Shown one piece after another: positions 15,108 to 21,921 of a stretch of DNA of 36,512 bases. Within the stretch, counting starts at the first letter, position 1, and every line of letters begins with the position of its first letter. The notes under the pieces are model-generated. The model searched no databases. It was not told the DNA's origin and saw only the letters and a program-made list of their open reading frames with translations. The position numbers and the translations under genes were made by a program. This DNA comes from Clostridiales bacterium (GTDB lineage Bacteria > Bacillota > Clostridia > Oscillospirales > Oscillospiraceae): assembly GCA_022785125.1 (NCBI GenBank), contig JALFRA010000038.1:1-36512 (forward strand), written 5' to 3'.

Positions 15108-16412
15108 TCAGTGGTCCTGGTTGGCTTTCTTGTCGATGAATTCGGGCCGCAGTTTACTATAAACGATTTTTTGCTCGCTGTACAGCCCATAATAGCCGGA
15201 CAGCATATAGGACACCGCCAGACACACGGCAAACAGGCACAGGCTCTGACCGGTAAACATCCCCAGGCTGTCCCCGGCGAAGAGCTCCAGAGAGAGCAGC
15301 AGAGAGGTGATGGGGCAGTTGGTGACGCCGCAGAACACGCACACCATGCCCAGTCCCGCCCCGAAGGAGGGGTGGAGCCCCAGGAAGGGGGCCACGGTGC
15401 AGCCAAAGGTGGCCCCGGTGAAGAACACCGGCACGATCTCGCCGCCCTTAAATCCCGCCCCCAGGGTGATGGTGGTAAAGAGCATTTTAAAGAAGAAGGC
15501 CTCCGGCCGGGCGTTTCCGCCGATGGCGGCGTGGATGATAGCCTCTCCCGCCCCGTTGTAGTCATAAGTACCAGGGTTCCAGATCCAGATCACATAGGTG
15601 AGGCCGATGACCAGGCCGCCCCCCACCGCCGAGCGCACCAGATGATTGGGCAGGAATTTGTCGTACAGCTTGGGGGCGGCGTGCATCAGCCGGCAGAAGA
15701 AAATGGACAGCAGGGCAAAGAGAATGCCCATTCCAATGACCTGCAGCAGGGTGACGGCGCTTAAGTTTGGGATGCCCTCCAAAACAAAGGCGGTGGGGGG
15801 TACGCTGAAATGCTGGGCGATCCACAGGCCAATGACGGAGGAGAGAATACAGGGCACGATGGCGGCATAGTAGAGCACGCCCACGCTGGTGACCTCCATG
15901 GCAAACATGGCGGCGGTGAGCGGGGTGCCGAAGAGGGCGGAGAAGGCCGCCGACATTCCGCACATGGTGATGATGCGGCTGTCCTTATCGTCCAGGCGCA
16001 TCCACCGACCCACCTTGGAGGAGATGGAGCCTCCTATCTGTAGGATGGCTCCCTCCCGACCGGAGGAACCTCCCACCAGGTGGGTGATCATGGTAGACAC
16101 AAAGACCAAGGGGGCGGTACGCAGCCGGAGAGGCTGGTTTTCACGCACCGCCGCCAGCACGAAGTTGGTGCCCCGGTCCCCCTCCATACCGCACACCCGG
16201 TAGAGCAGTACAATGGCCAGACCGCCCAATGGCAGCAGCCAGATCACCCAGGGATTTGTATGGCGCAGGTCTGTGACCGCGGAAAAGGCATAGTAAAAGG
16301 CGGTGGCCACCCCGCCGCACAGCAGGCCGCTGACCCCCGCGAAGATCAGCCATTTGACAAATGCGGCCGGATGTTCCAGCCAGGCCGGTATCTTCTTTGT
16401 CTCTATCTCCAT
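15108..16412 (-). CDS. CLC-family anion transporter, probable CLC-F (fluoride/H+) type
   Basis: A 434-residue polytopic CLC protein. The gating-glutamate motif is 'GGSSGREGAILQIG' (Glu120). The place where chloride CLCs have GSGIP reads 'GDRGTNFV' (from residue 78), so the usual chloride-coordinating Ser is absent. Later 'TLGAGFKGGEIVPVFFTGATFG' (residues ~316-337) replaces the GGIFAP type. In my recollection 'GFKGGE..P.FF.GA' and a non-canonical filter mark the CLC-F fluoride/proton antiporters, so fluoride export is the best guess. The start at 16412 is preferred: GGAG lies 9-10 bases upstream, while the ATG at 16493 sits almost on the -10 and has no SD. It heads the six-gene operon. I saw no fluoride riboswitch in the leader. 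Confidence 0.85.
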   Translation of the reverse strand: MEIETKKIPAWLEHPAAFVKWLIFAGVSGLLCGGVATAFYYAFSAVTDLRHTNPWVIWLLPLGGLAIVLLYRVCGMEGDRGTNFVLAAVRENQPLRLRTAPLVFVSTMITHLVGGSSGREGAILQIGGSISSKVGRWMRLDDKDSRIITMCGMSAAFSALFGTPLTAAMFAMEVTSVGVLYYAAIVPCILSSVIGLWIAQHFSVPPTAFVLEGIPNLSAVTLLQVIGMGILFALLSIFFCRLMHAAPKLYDKFLPNHLVRSAVGGGLVIGLTYVIWIWNPGTYDYNGAGEAIIHAAIGGNARPEAFFFKMLFTTITLGAGFKGGEIVPVFFTGATFGCTVAPFLGLHPSFGAGLGMVCVFCGVTNCPITSLLLSLELFAGDSLGMFTGQSLCLFAVCLAVSYMLSGYYGLYSEQKIVYSKLRPEFIDKKANQDH

Positions 16413-16431
16413 CTTTTTCACGCTCCATCGG

Positions 16432-16450
16432 TCCCCGGCACGGGGACCGT
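16432..16450 (-). promoter_or_regulatory. Hairpin before the SD of the CLC gene
   Basis: On the minus strand CGGTCCCCG and CGGGGACCG pair perfectly (9 bp, 3-nt loop), immediately upstream of the GGAG that serves the start at 16412. It could limit or tune ribosome access. No ligand-binding domain was recognised around it. Confidence 0.45.
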
Positions 16451-16498
16451 TACTCTCCTGCGGCTGCGAATATCCCTCCGCACAGTACGACATACACG

Positions 16499-16675
16499 GG
16501 TATTATACCATGGCTGCAAACCGCTTCGGCTTGCGCGCCGCAGAGCGGCGAAAACCGGCACAGCCGGTTTCGGCCATGGTGTAACAAGCGCAGTGCGCGG
16601 CGTTTCGCCGCGCCCAGCCGCCTGAAAGGCGGCCCCAAACAGCCCAGCTGTTTGGGCTGCGGTTATTATAACATG
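16499..16675. repeat. Hairpin-rich intergenic repeat with promoter-like ends
   Basis: The ends are near-identical direct boxes: GGTATTATACCATGG (from 16499) and GTTATTATAACATGG (from ~16661), 13 of 15 bases the same. A third related box in inverted orientation (CCATGGTGTAAC, near 16573-16584) closes an ~85-bp imperfect inverted repeat with the left end. Inside are at least five short perfect hairpins: CGCCGC/GCGGCG, AACCGGC/GCCGGTT, GCGCGGCG/CGCCGCGC, GCCGCCT/AGGCGGC and CCCAAACAG/CTGTTTGGG. On the minus strand both end boxes read TGn-TATAAT. It resembles a REP/MITE-like extragenic element; copy number cannot be seen from one window. Confidence 0.6.
16502..16510 (-). promoter_or_regulatory. 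Extended -10 promoter of the CLC-acyltransferase operon
   Basis: On the minus strand TGG-TATAAT (16510-16502), an extended -10 with no good -35. A transcription start near 16494 would leave an ~80-nt leader before the ATG at 16412. It forms the inner edge of the hairpin repeat at 16499-16675. Confidence 0.6.
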
Positions 16676-16720
16676 GATACCAACTTTTTTCCCTATTCTT
16701 ATAGATTTTTTCCACGGCTG

Positions 16721-16729
16721 TGCTATACT
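16721..16729 (+). promoter_or_regulatory. Extended -10 promoter of the CNNM-type gene
   Basis: TGC-TATACT at 16721-16729, 41 bases before the TTG start. No strong -35 is present at 17 bases; the extended -10 probably compensates. Confidence 0.65.
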
Positions 16730-16770
16730 GGATCAAAAAGACACATCCAAACCGTCAAGGAGGAATCACC

Positions 16771-18135
16771 TTGTACCCCCCATTATGGTCCCGGCTGCTG
16801 CTTCAGATCCTCTTCATCTGTCTTGGCGCCATCTTTGCCGCCGCTGAGCTGTCCATCCTCTCATTGGATGAAAACGACCTCCGCCATCAGTCCGAGGAGG
16901 GCGACCGCAGAGCCGCCTGCCTGGAAAAACTGCTCCGCCGCTCCTCCCGTACCCGCACCACGGTACAGCTGTGCGTCATTCTGGCCCAGCTGTGGGGAGC
17001 GGCTTTTGCCGCCCAGGGGCTGGCCCGTCCCCTCTCCCAGTGGGCCGCCCTCCGCTGGCAGCTCACCGGTTCCGCCGCCCAGGGGGTACATATCCTGTGC
17101 CTGCTGCTCACCATCCTGGTGCTGGCCCTGGTCACCCTGGTATTCGGCTATATGATCCCCCGCCGTATAGCCCTCCACCGGGGCCCGGCGGTGGCTCGCC
17201 GCACCTGCGGCCTGGTGTCCGTCCTCTCCGCCGTCCTTCTGCCCCTGACCGCTCCGCTGGAGCTGCTCACCGGGCTGTGCCTGCGGCTGGTCCACATGGA
17301 CCCCCACGCCGACCGGGCCCCCGTCTCCGAAGAAGGTATCCGCCGCCTGGTGGACATCGGCGAGGAGAAGGGCGCCATCGAGACCGACGAGAAGGAAATG
17401 ATCCAGAACATCTTCGAGTTCAACAACATGACCGCCGCCGACGTGATGGTCCACCGCACCGACATGGTCATGCTGTGGGCGGAGGACACCCCGGAGGAGA
17501 TCGAAAAGACCATTGAGGACTCCGGTCTGTCCCGCTTCCCGGTCTACGAGGAGGACGCCGACGACATCATCGGCATCCTCTCCACCCGGGAGTGGCTCAT
17601 CAACGCCCGCAAACCCCAGCCCAAACCCCTGCGGGAGCTGCTCCGCCCCCCCTACTTCGTGCCCCAGTCGGTACGCACCGACCTGCTGTTCCGGGATATG
17701 CAGAGCAAAAAGGTCCACCTGTCCATTGTGGTGGATGAGTACGGCGGCACCGCCGGACTGGTCACCATGGAGGACCTGCTGGAGGAAATCGTGGGCAACA
17801 TCTACGACGAGTTTGATCCCCAGGAGGACCTGGAGATCATCCCCCTGGGGGAGGGGCGCTGGCGGGTGGCCGGCTCCGCCGAGCTGGAGGAGCTCTTCGA
17901 CACTCTGGACCTGGAAATGCCGGAAGAGGAGGAATCGGAGACTTTGGGGGGGCTGGTGTACGCTCAGCTCTCCGTCATCCCCGAGGACGGCAGTCACCCC
18001 GAGGTGGATATCTACGGCCTGCACATCCGGGTGGAGGAACTGTCCGAGCGCCGGGTGGAGTGGGCCACCGTCACCAAACATACCCCCCCGCCGGAGGAGG
18101 AACCGGAACACACCGCCCACAAAAAAGAATCCTGA
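16771..18135 (+). CDS. CNNM/HlyC-CorC family CBS-domain membrane protein
   Basis: A 454-residue protein with an N-terminal DUF21/CNNM membrane domain (about residues 1-170, with 'LLLQILFICLGAIFAAAELSILSL' first), then a CBS pair (about 200-330: 'VMVHRTDMVML', 'SRFPVYEEDADDIIGIL', 'HLSIVVDEYGGTAGLVTMEDLLEEIVGNI') and a C-terminal CorC_HlyC domain (about 345-430). The family is usually labelled hemolysin C but members act in Mg2+/Co2+ homeostasis and Na+/Mg2+ exchange. The start is a TTG at 16771, chosen because AAGGAGG at 16757-16763 lies 7 bases upstream. The ATG at 16720 in the same frame overlaps the -10 element and cannot be used. Confidence 0.92.
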   Translation: MYPPLWSRLLLQILFICLGAIFAAAELSILSLDENDLRHQSEEGDRRAACLEKLLRRSSRTRTTVQLCVILAQLWGAAFAAQGLARPLSQWAALRWQLTGSAAQGVHILCLLLTILVLALVTLVFGYMIPRRIALHRGPAVARRTCGLVSVLSAVLLPLTAPLELLTGLCLRLVHMDPHADRAPVSEEGIRRLVDIGEEKGAIETDEKEMIQNIFEFNNMTAADVMVHRTDMVMLWAEDTPEEIEKTIEDSGLSRFPVYEEDADDIIGILSTREWLINARKPQPKPLRELLRPPYFVPQSVRTDLLFRDMQSKKVHLSIVVDEYGGTAGLVTMEDLLEEIVGNIYDEFDPQEDLEIIPLGEGRWRVAGSAELEELFDTLDLEMPEEEESETLGGLVYAQLSVIPEDGSHPEVDIYGLHIRVEELSERRVEWATVTKHTPPPEEEPEHTAHKKES

Positions 18136-18140
18136 ATTTC

Positions 18141-18172
18141 AGGCGTGCCGCTGTTCTCAGCGGCACGCCTTT
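18141..18172 (+). terminator. Terminator of the CNNM-type gene
   Basis: A perfect 13-bp stem (18141-18153 with 18158-18170) with a TTCT loop, 6 bases after the stop. The T-tract is short (TTTGAT counting the last stem base). Confidence 0.7.
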
Positions 18173-18241
18173 GATATCCATTCACTCCACCCTCTTGTTA
18201 AATCGACAAAATTTTTCCTTTTGTTTTGGTAAAGATGCCGC

Positions 18242-18270
18242 TTGAACCGCCCTGTTTATCGTGCTAAACT
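18242..18270 (+). promoter_or_regulatory. Sigma-A promoter of the YczE-like gene
   Basis: TTGAAC (18242-18247), a 17-base spacer and TAAACT (18265-18270) with extended TGC. GTGCTAAA occurs here (18261) and again at 18278, 17 bases later, as a short direct repeat that could bind a regulator. Confidence 0.7.
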
Positions 18271-18308
18271 ATTTTTAGTGCTAAAAAATATTTTTCGAGG
18301 TGTGCGCG

Positions 18309-18989
18309 ATGTCTCATTCCGGTCTGCTCCGGCGCTATTTGATCTTCCTGGCCGGGGTCCTGTGCTCAGCCCTTGGCATCTCTCTGATTACCCTGGCCGG
18401 AATGGGTACTTCAGCGGTATCCAGTCTGGCCTATGTACTCACCTATGTATTCCCCGGCGTCTCTCTGGGCACCTTCACCTTCCTGGTGAACTGCGTCATG
18501 CTGGGCGGCCAGGCCCTGATCCTCCGCAAGAAGTTCCGTCCCATCCAGCTGCTCCAGGTCCCCTTCACCTTTCTGTTCTCCTGCTGCATCGACCTGTGGA
18601 TGGGACTGCTGGGCGACCTGGTGCCCCAGTCCTACGCCGGCCACTGGGTGGTACTGCTTCTGGGCTGCACCTGCCTGGGTCTGGGCGTGGCTCTGGAGGT
18701 CATCCCCAATGTGCTCATTCTCCCCTGCGAGGGCTTTGTCCGGGTGTGCAGCCAGGAATTCCACTGGGACTTCGGCAAGACCAAGACCGGTTACGATCTG
18801 ACCATGGTGACCGCCGCCACCCTGCTGTCCCTGCTGGATCTGGGAGCCGTGTATGGTCTGCGGGAGGGCACCGTGGTGTGCGCCCTGACGGTGGGCTATA
18901 TCTCCCGGTTCTTCTGCAAGCGGCTGGCCTTCCTGGTGAAGAAGCCGGAGGAGACCCCTCTGCCCGACACCCGCGTCTCCGTTGCATAA
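18309..18989 (+). CDS. YczE/YitT-like integral membrane protein
   Basis: A 226-residue protein with about five to six hydrophobic segments. The opening 'LLRRYLIFLAGVLCSALGISLITLAGMGTSAVSSLAYVL' and 'SLGTFTFLVNCVMLGGQALILRKKF' fit the YczE / DUF6198 (YitT-like) family. 'GLGVALEVIPNVLILPCEGFVRVCSQEFHWDFGKTKTGYDLTMV' is the conserved late region. No biochemical function is known for the family; transport or membrane signalling is possible. ATG 18309 follows GAGGTG at 18297-18302. It is monocistronic, with its own promoter and a strong terminator shared with the convergent oxidoreductase gene. Confidence 0.8.
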   Translation: MSHSGLLRRYLIFLAGVLCSALGISLITLAGMGTSAVSSLAYVLTYVFPGVSLGTFTFLVNCVMLGGQALILRKKFRPIQLLQVPFTFLFSCCIDLWMGLLGDLVPQSYAGHWVVLLLGCTCLGLGVALEVIPNVLILPCEGFVRVCSQEFHWDFGKTKTGYDLTMVTAATLLSLLDLGAVYGLREGTVVCALTVGYISRFFCKRLAFLVKKPEETPLPDTRVSVA

Positions 18990-18994
18990 TAAAT

Positions 18995-19033
18995 AAAAAA
19001 CAGCTGCAAGCCAATGGCTTGCAGCTGTTTTTT
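18995..19033. terminator. Bidirectional terminator
   Basis: An 18-bp stem including flanking A6/T6 (18995-19012 with 19016-19033) and an AAT loop. It lies between the convergent YczE-like gene and the FAD oxidoreductase gene. Confidence 0.92.
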
Positions 19034-19041
19034 GATTGGTT

Positions 19042-20436
19042 TCATTTCAGCCGGTCCAGAATCACCTGAGCCACTTTTACGCCGGAAGCGCCTGCCTGAG
19101 CCAGGCCACGGGTGACGCCCGCGCCGTCGCCTACGGCAAAGAAGCCGGGCAGAGAGGTCTCCAACTCGCCGGACAGGGCCAGCCGGGCGGAGTAGAACTT
19201 CACCTCGGCGCCATAGAGCAGGGTGTCATAATTGGCGGTACCGGGGGCGATCTTATCCAGCTGGTAGATCATCTCGATGATATCGTCCAGCTGCCGCTTG
19301 GGCAGGGCCAGGGACAGATCGCCGGGGACAGCGGCGGTGAGGGTGGGCCGGACGAAGGACTTGCTCATCCGGTGCTCGTTGGTGCGGATGCCGCTGACCA
19401 GATCGCCAAAGCGCTGGACCAGCACACCGCCGGCCAGCATATTGCTCAGAGAGGCAATGTGCTTGCCGTAGCGGTAGGGCTCGTTGAAGGGCTGGGTAAA
19501 CCGGTTGGACACCAGCAGGGCGAAGTTGGTGTTCTCGCTCTGGAGGGCGGGATCGGAGTAGGAGTGGCCGTTGACGGTGTTGATGCCCTCCACGCTCTCA
19601 GCCACCACATGGCCGTAGGGGTTCATGCAAAAGGTACGCACCTGGTCGCCATACTGCTTGGTGCGGTAGACCAGCTTGGACTCGTACACCACGTCGGTGA
19701 TGTGCTCAAACACCTTGGCGGGCAGCTCCACCCGCACACCGATGTCCACCTGGTTGTTGATGAGCTGGATGCCCAGCTCCTTGCACTGGTTGGAGAACCA
19801 CTCGGCGCCGGAGCGGCCGGGGCCGGCAATGAGCCAGGTGCAGTCGATCTCGTCGCCTCCCTCGGTGATGAGACGGTAGCCCTCCCCCTTCAGATCCTCG
19901 ATCTTGGTGACAGCGGTGTGGAAGCGGAACTCCACACCCTTGCGGCACTCTTCATAAATGCTCTGCAGGATCTTCAGGTTGTTCTCGGTGCCCAGGTGCT
20001 TGCACCGGGCCTGGAGCAGGTGGAGGTCGTGCTCCAGGGCACGCTTCTCCAGGGCCCGGGCCGCCGGGGTATCGGTGGAAAACACTTTATCGGTAGCGCC
20101 GTGCTTCATGTTGATGGAGTCCACATAGTCGATGAGGCCCATGACCTCTTCCCTGGGCATGAAGTCGGTGAGCCAGCCGCCGAACGCGGTGGTGAAGTTA
20201 TATTTGCCGTCTGAAAAGGCGCCGGCGCCGCCAAAGCCGCACATGGTGCCGCACACCTTGCAGTGGACGCACTCCTTCACCTTGCCCGCCACGATGGGGC
20301 AGCTGCGGGTATAGATATCGGCCCCCTGATCCAGGGCCACCACCTTGAGGCCGGGGTTGCGGTGCATCAGCTCGTACCCGGCGAAAATACCGGCCTCGCC
20401 GCAGCCCAGAATAGCAACGTCATACCGTGTGTTCAT
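19042..20436 (-). CDS. FAD-dependent oxidoreductase (COG2509-like)
   Basis: A 464-residue flavoprotein. The N-terminal 'YDVAILGCGEAGIFAGYELMHR' is a dinucleotide-binding fold, with 'VVALDQG' as the following acidic strand. A CxxCxxxC cluster, 'CVHCKVCGTMC', precedes 'GFGGAGAFSDGKYN', and the C-terminal 'GFFAVGDGAGVTRGLAQAGASGVKVAQ' is the second FAD contact. This matches the uncharacterised FAD-dependent dehydrogenase family (COG2509) of anaerobes; the cysteines could bind an Fe-S cluster. The substrate is unknown. It has its own promoter at 20498-20526 and a weak SD (GTGAGAG). It is a single-gene unit. Confidence 0.85.
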   Translation of the reverse strand: MNTRYDVAILGCGEAGIFAGYELMHRNPGLKVVALDQGADIYTRSCPIVAGKVKECVHCKVCGTMCGFGGAGAFSDGKYNFTTAFGGWLTDFMPREEVMGLIDYVDSINMKHGATDKVFSTDTPAARALEKRALEHDLHLLQARCKHLGTENNLKILQSIYEECRKGVEFRFHTAVTKIEDLKGEGYRLITEGGDEIDCTWLIAGPGRSGAEWFSNQCKELGIQLINNQVDIGVRVELPAKVFEHITDVVYESKLVYRTKQYGDQVRTFCMNPYGHVVAESVEGINTVNGHSYSDPALQSENTNFALLVSNRFTQPFNEPYRYGKHIASLSNMLAGGVLVQRFGDLVSGIRTNEHRMSKSFVRPTLTAAVPGDLSLALPKRQLDDIIEMIYQLDKIAPGTANYDTLLYGAEVKFYSARLALSGELETSLPGFFAVGDGAGVTRGLAQAGASGVKVAQVILDRLK

Positions 20437-20497
20437 GTGCGATCTCTCACTTTACGTCATATTTTGGAAGAGATGGGACCCATCTTTCCAATTTGAT

Positions 20498-20526
20498 ATT
20501 ATACCAAAAGGTCTCATTTTTGACAA
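20498..20526 (-). promoter_or_regulatory. Sigma-A promoter of the FAD oxidoreductase gene
   Basis: On the minus strand TTGTCA (20526-20521), a 17-base spacer and TATAAT (20503-20498). The AT-rich stretch 20527-20650 between this and the divergent promoter shows no gene or clear element. Confidence 0.85.
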
Positions 20527-20653
20527 CGGTGAGTGTCTGTCCTGTAAAAAATTCGGTGTCTTTTTTCCCCGCTACGTTTACTAGTTTTTTCTTTTTTTAG
20601 GAAATAGCGATAGTCCCCCCCTGAAAAAGTTTCCGTTTCTGCGCATCACCTGG

Positions 20654-20682
20654 TTGACATACCCACAAAAGTATTGTATACT
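20654..20682 (+). promoter_or_regulatory. Sigma-A promoter of the ferric-reductase-like gene
   Basis: TTGACA (20654-20659), a 17-base spacer and TATACT (20677-20682), a near-consensus promoter. Confidence 0.9.
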
Positions 20683-20689
20683 GACTCGC

Positions 20690-20707
20690 GGTTAGTCTTC
20701 GCTAACC
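20690..20707 (+). promoter_or_regulatory. Inverted repeat at the transcription start
   Basis: GGTTAG (20690-20695) and CTAACC (20702-20707) with a 6-base spacer, starting 8 bases after the -10. Its position suits a repressor operator or a 5'-end hairpin of the mRNA. Confidence 0.4.
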
Positions 20708-20747
20708 AATAACTGGTGCACCCCATCTGACTGTAAGGAGGAATGCT

Positions 20748-21443
20748 ATGTATCCCTATATCCTGGTATCCGTCGCGTTGACTCTGCTCTTTGCCTTTGG
20801 CTGCCGCAACGCCCTCAAAAAGCACGCAGGTCTCTTCTATCTGGCGGCCGCACTTATCGTTGTTCTGGAGGTCATATACTATCAGTTCGGCATCCGTGAC
20901 ATGGCGCCGGAATGGCTGACCGCCCATGTTGTGAACTTCTTTAAACGGGGCGCGCTCTCCACCGCCATGTTCATTGTTGTAATGTACCTGGGCGCACTGG
21001 ATGGGAACCGTCCTGCCGTTCGCAAACTGATGGAGATCCGGGGAGAGCTGTCCATTATCGCCTGTATCCTTACCCTTGGGCACAATATTGTCTACGGCAT
21101 GAAGCATTTTGTGGCTCTCTTCACCAATCCCTGGGAGATGAAGCCCAATGTTCTGATTGCCGCCATACTCTCCGTTATCATGATCGCCATCATGATCCCC
21201 CTGATGGTGACCTCCTTCAAGGCCGTCCGGGGCCGTATGCCGGCATCCCGCTGGAAGAGCCTGCAGCGGCTGGCCTATGTATTCTTTGCCCTGATCTATA
21301 TCCATGTTATGGTCCTCTTCCTTCCCAAGCTGGATAAAAAGCTGGTGGATATCCTGATTTACACCGTCATTTTTGCCCTCTACCTGATCCTCCGCCTCAT
21401 AAAGGCGGCCAAGCGCCGCAAGCTGCACAGGCAGGGTACATAA
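20748..21443 (+). CDS. Ferric-reductase-like transmembrane protein
   Basis: A 231-residue protein with about six to seven membrane segments. His in 'LTLGHNIVYGMKHFVALF' and in 'LIYIHVMVLF', with 'MPASRWKSLQRLAYVFFALIYIHV' between, are the pattern of the ferric-reductase/YedZ (MsrQ)-like di-heme cytochrome b fold. No flavin or NADPH domain is fused, and no MsrP-like or flavodoxin partner is adjacent. It may pass electrons across the membrane to an unknown acceptor. The SD is AAGGAGG, 6-7 bases before ATG. The codon usage is more AT-containing than that of the flanking genes. No clear terminator was found between it and the BlaI-like gene, which has its own promoter. Confidence 0.8.
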   Translation: MYPYILVSVALTLLFAFGCRNALKKHAGLFYLAAALIVVLEVIYYQFGIRDMAPEWLTAHVVNFFKRGALSTAMFIVVMYLGALDGNRPAVRKLMEIRGELSIIACILTLGHNIVYGMKHFVALFTNPWEMKPNVLIAAILSVIMIAIMIPLMVTSFKAVRGRMPASRWKSLQRLAYVFFALIYIHVMVLFLPKLDKKLVDILIYTVIFALYLILRLIKAAKRRKLHRQGT

Positions 21444-21477
21444 TCCCCGCCCCGGGGCCGCCCAAGTACATAAGTTC

Positions 21478-21506
21478 TTGACAAATAAAGTTTACTGTTG
21501 TAGTCT
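21478..21506 (+). promoter_or_regulatory. Promoter of the BlaI/BlaR1-like operon
   Basis: TTGACA (21478-21483), a 17-base spacer and TAGTCT (21501-21506). The -35/-10 spacer and the -10 are covered by the operator. Confidence 0.7.
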
Positions 21507-21531
21507 TATATTAAGCTACAACAGTAAACTT
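21488..21531 (+). promoter_or_regulatory. BlaI-type operator: perfect 16-bp inverted repeat
   Basis: AAGTTTACTGTTGTAG at 21488-21503 is matched exactly by its reverse complement at 21516-21531, with a 12-base spacer. Each arm contains TAC-n4-GTA, similar to the short dyads bound by BlaI/MecI/CopY repressors. It overlaps the promoter and ends just before the SD of the repressor gene, which fits autorepression. Confidence 0.75.
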
Positions 21532-21546
21532 TTTTAGGAGGCCGCT

Positions 21547-21921
21547 ATGTGTATTGGTGCTGAAAAGATCCAGGATGCCGAACTGGAGGTCATGAAGGCC
21601 CTGTGGAGTCTGCCCCAGCCGGCGCCGCTGTTGGAGCTGCGCCGCATCCTGTCGGCCCGGTGCGGCTGGGAGGACTCCACCGTCAAGACCCTGCTGCGCC
21701 GTCTGTGCGAGAAGGGGGCCGTTCAACTGGAGCGCCGGGGAATGTACCGGGCGGTCATTACCCAGGCTCAATATGGCCGCTGGTCCGCCCGCCACCTGGT
21801 GGACCAGGTGTTTAACGGCAGCGCCAAAAAGTTGGTGGCCTCCCTGCTGTCCGACGGCCAGCTGAGCCAGGCGGAGATCGCCGAGCTGTCCGCCCTGTTT
21901 CATCAGGAGGAGTCGTCATGA
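21547..21921 (+). CDS. BlaI/MecI/CopY-family transcriptional repressor
   Basis: A 124-residue winged-helix repressor. 'IQDAELEVMKALWSLPQPAPLLELRRILS' and 'WEDSTVKTLLRRLCEKGAVQLERRGMYRAVI' are the DNA-binding domain in the usual order (helix, recognition helix 'STVKTLLRRL', wing). The C-terminal half ('LVDQVFNGSAKKLVASLLSDGQLSQAEIAEL') is the dimerisation helix bundle, where BlaI is cut by its protease partner. The start follows GGAGG. The last 4 bases overlap the start of the membrane protease gene (ATGA), so the two are coupled. It should bind the inverted repeat at 21488-21531 and repress its own operon. Confidence 0.92.
   Translation: MCIGAEKIQDAELEVMKALWSLPQPAPLLELRRILSARCGWEDSTVKTLLRRLCEKGAVQLERRGMYRAVITQAQYGRWSARHLVDQVFNGSAKKLVASLLSDGQLSQAEIAELSALFHQEESS

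Noticed and set aside
16413-16493. Start of the CLC gene at 16493
   Set aside because: No SD is present and the codon lies at about the transcription start; a GGAG precedes 16412.
16413-16680. Fluoride riboswitch upstream of the CLC-F-like gene
   Set aside because: I looked for the GGnGAUGG...CUGAUG core on the minus strand and found no convincing match.
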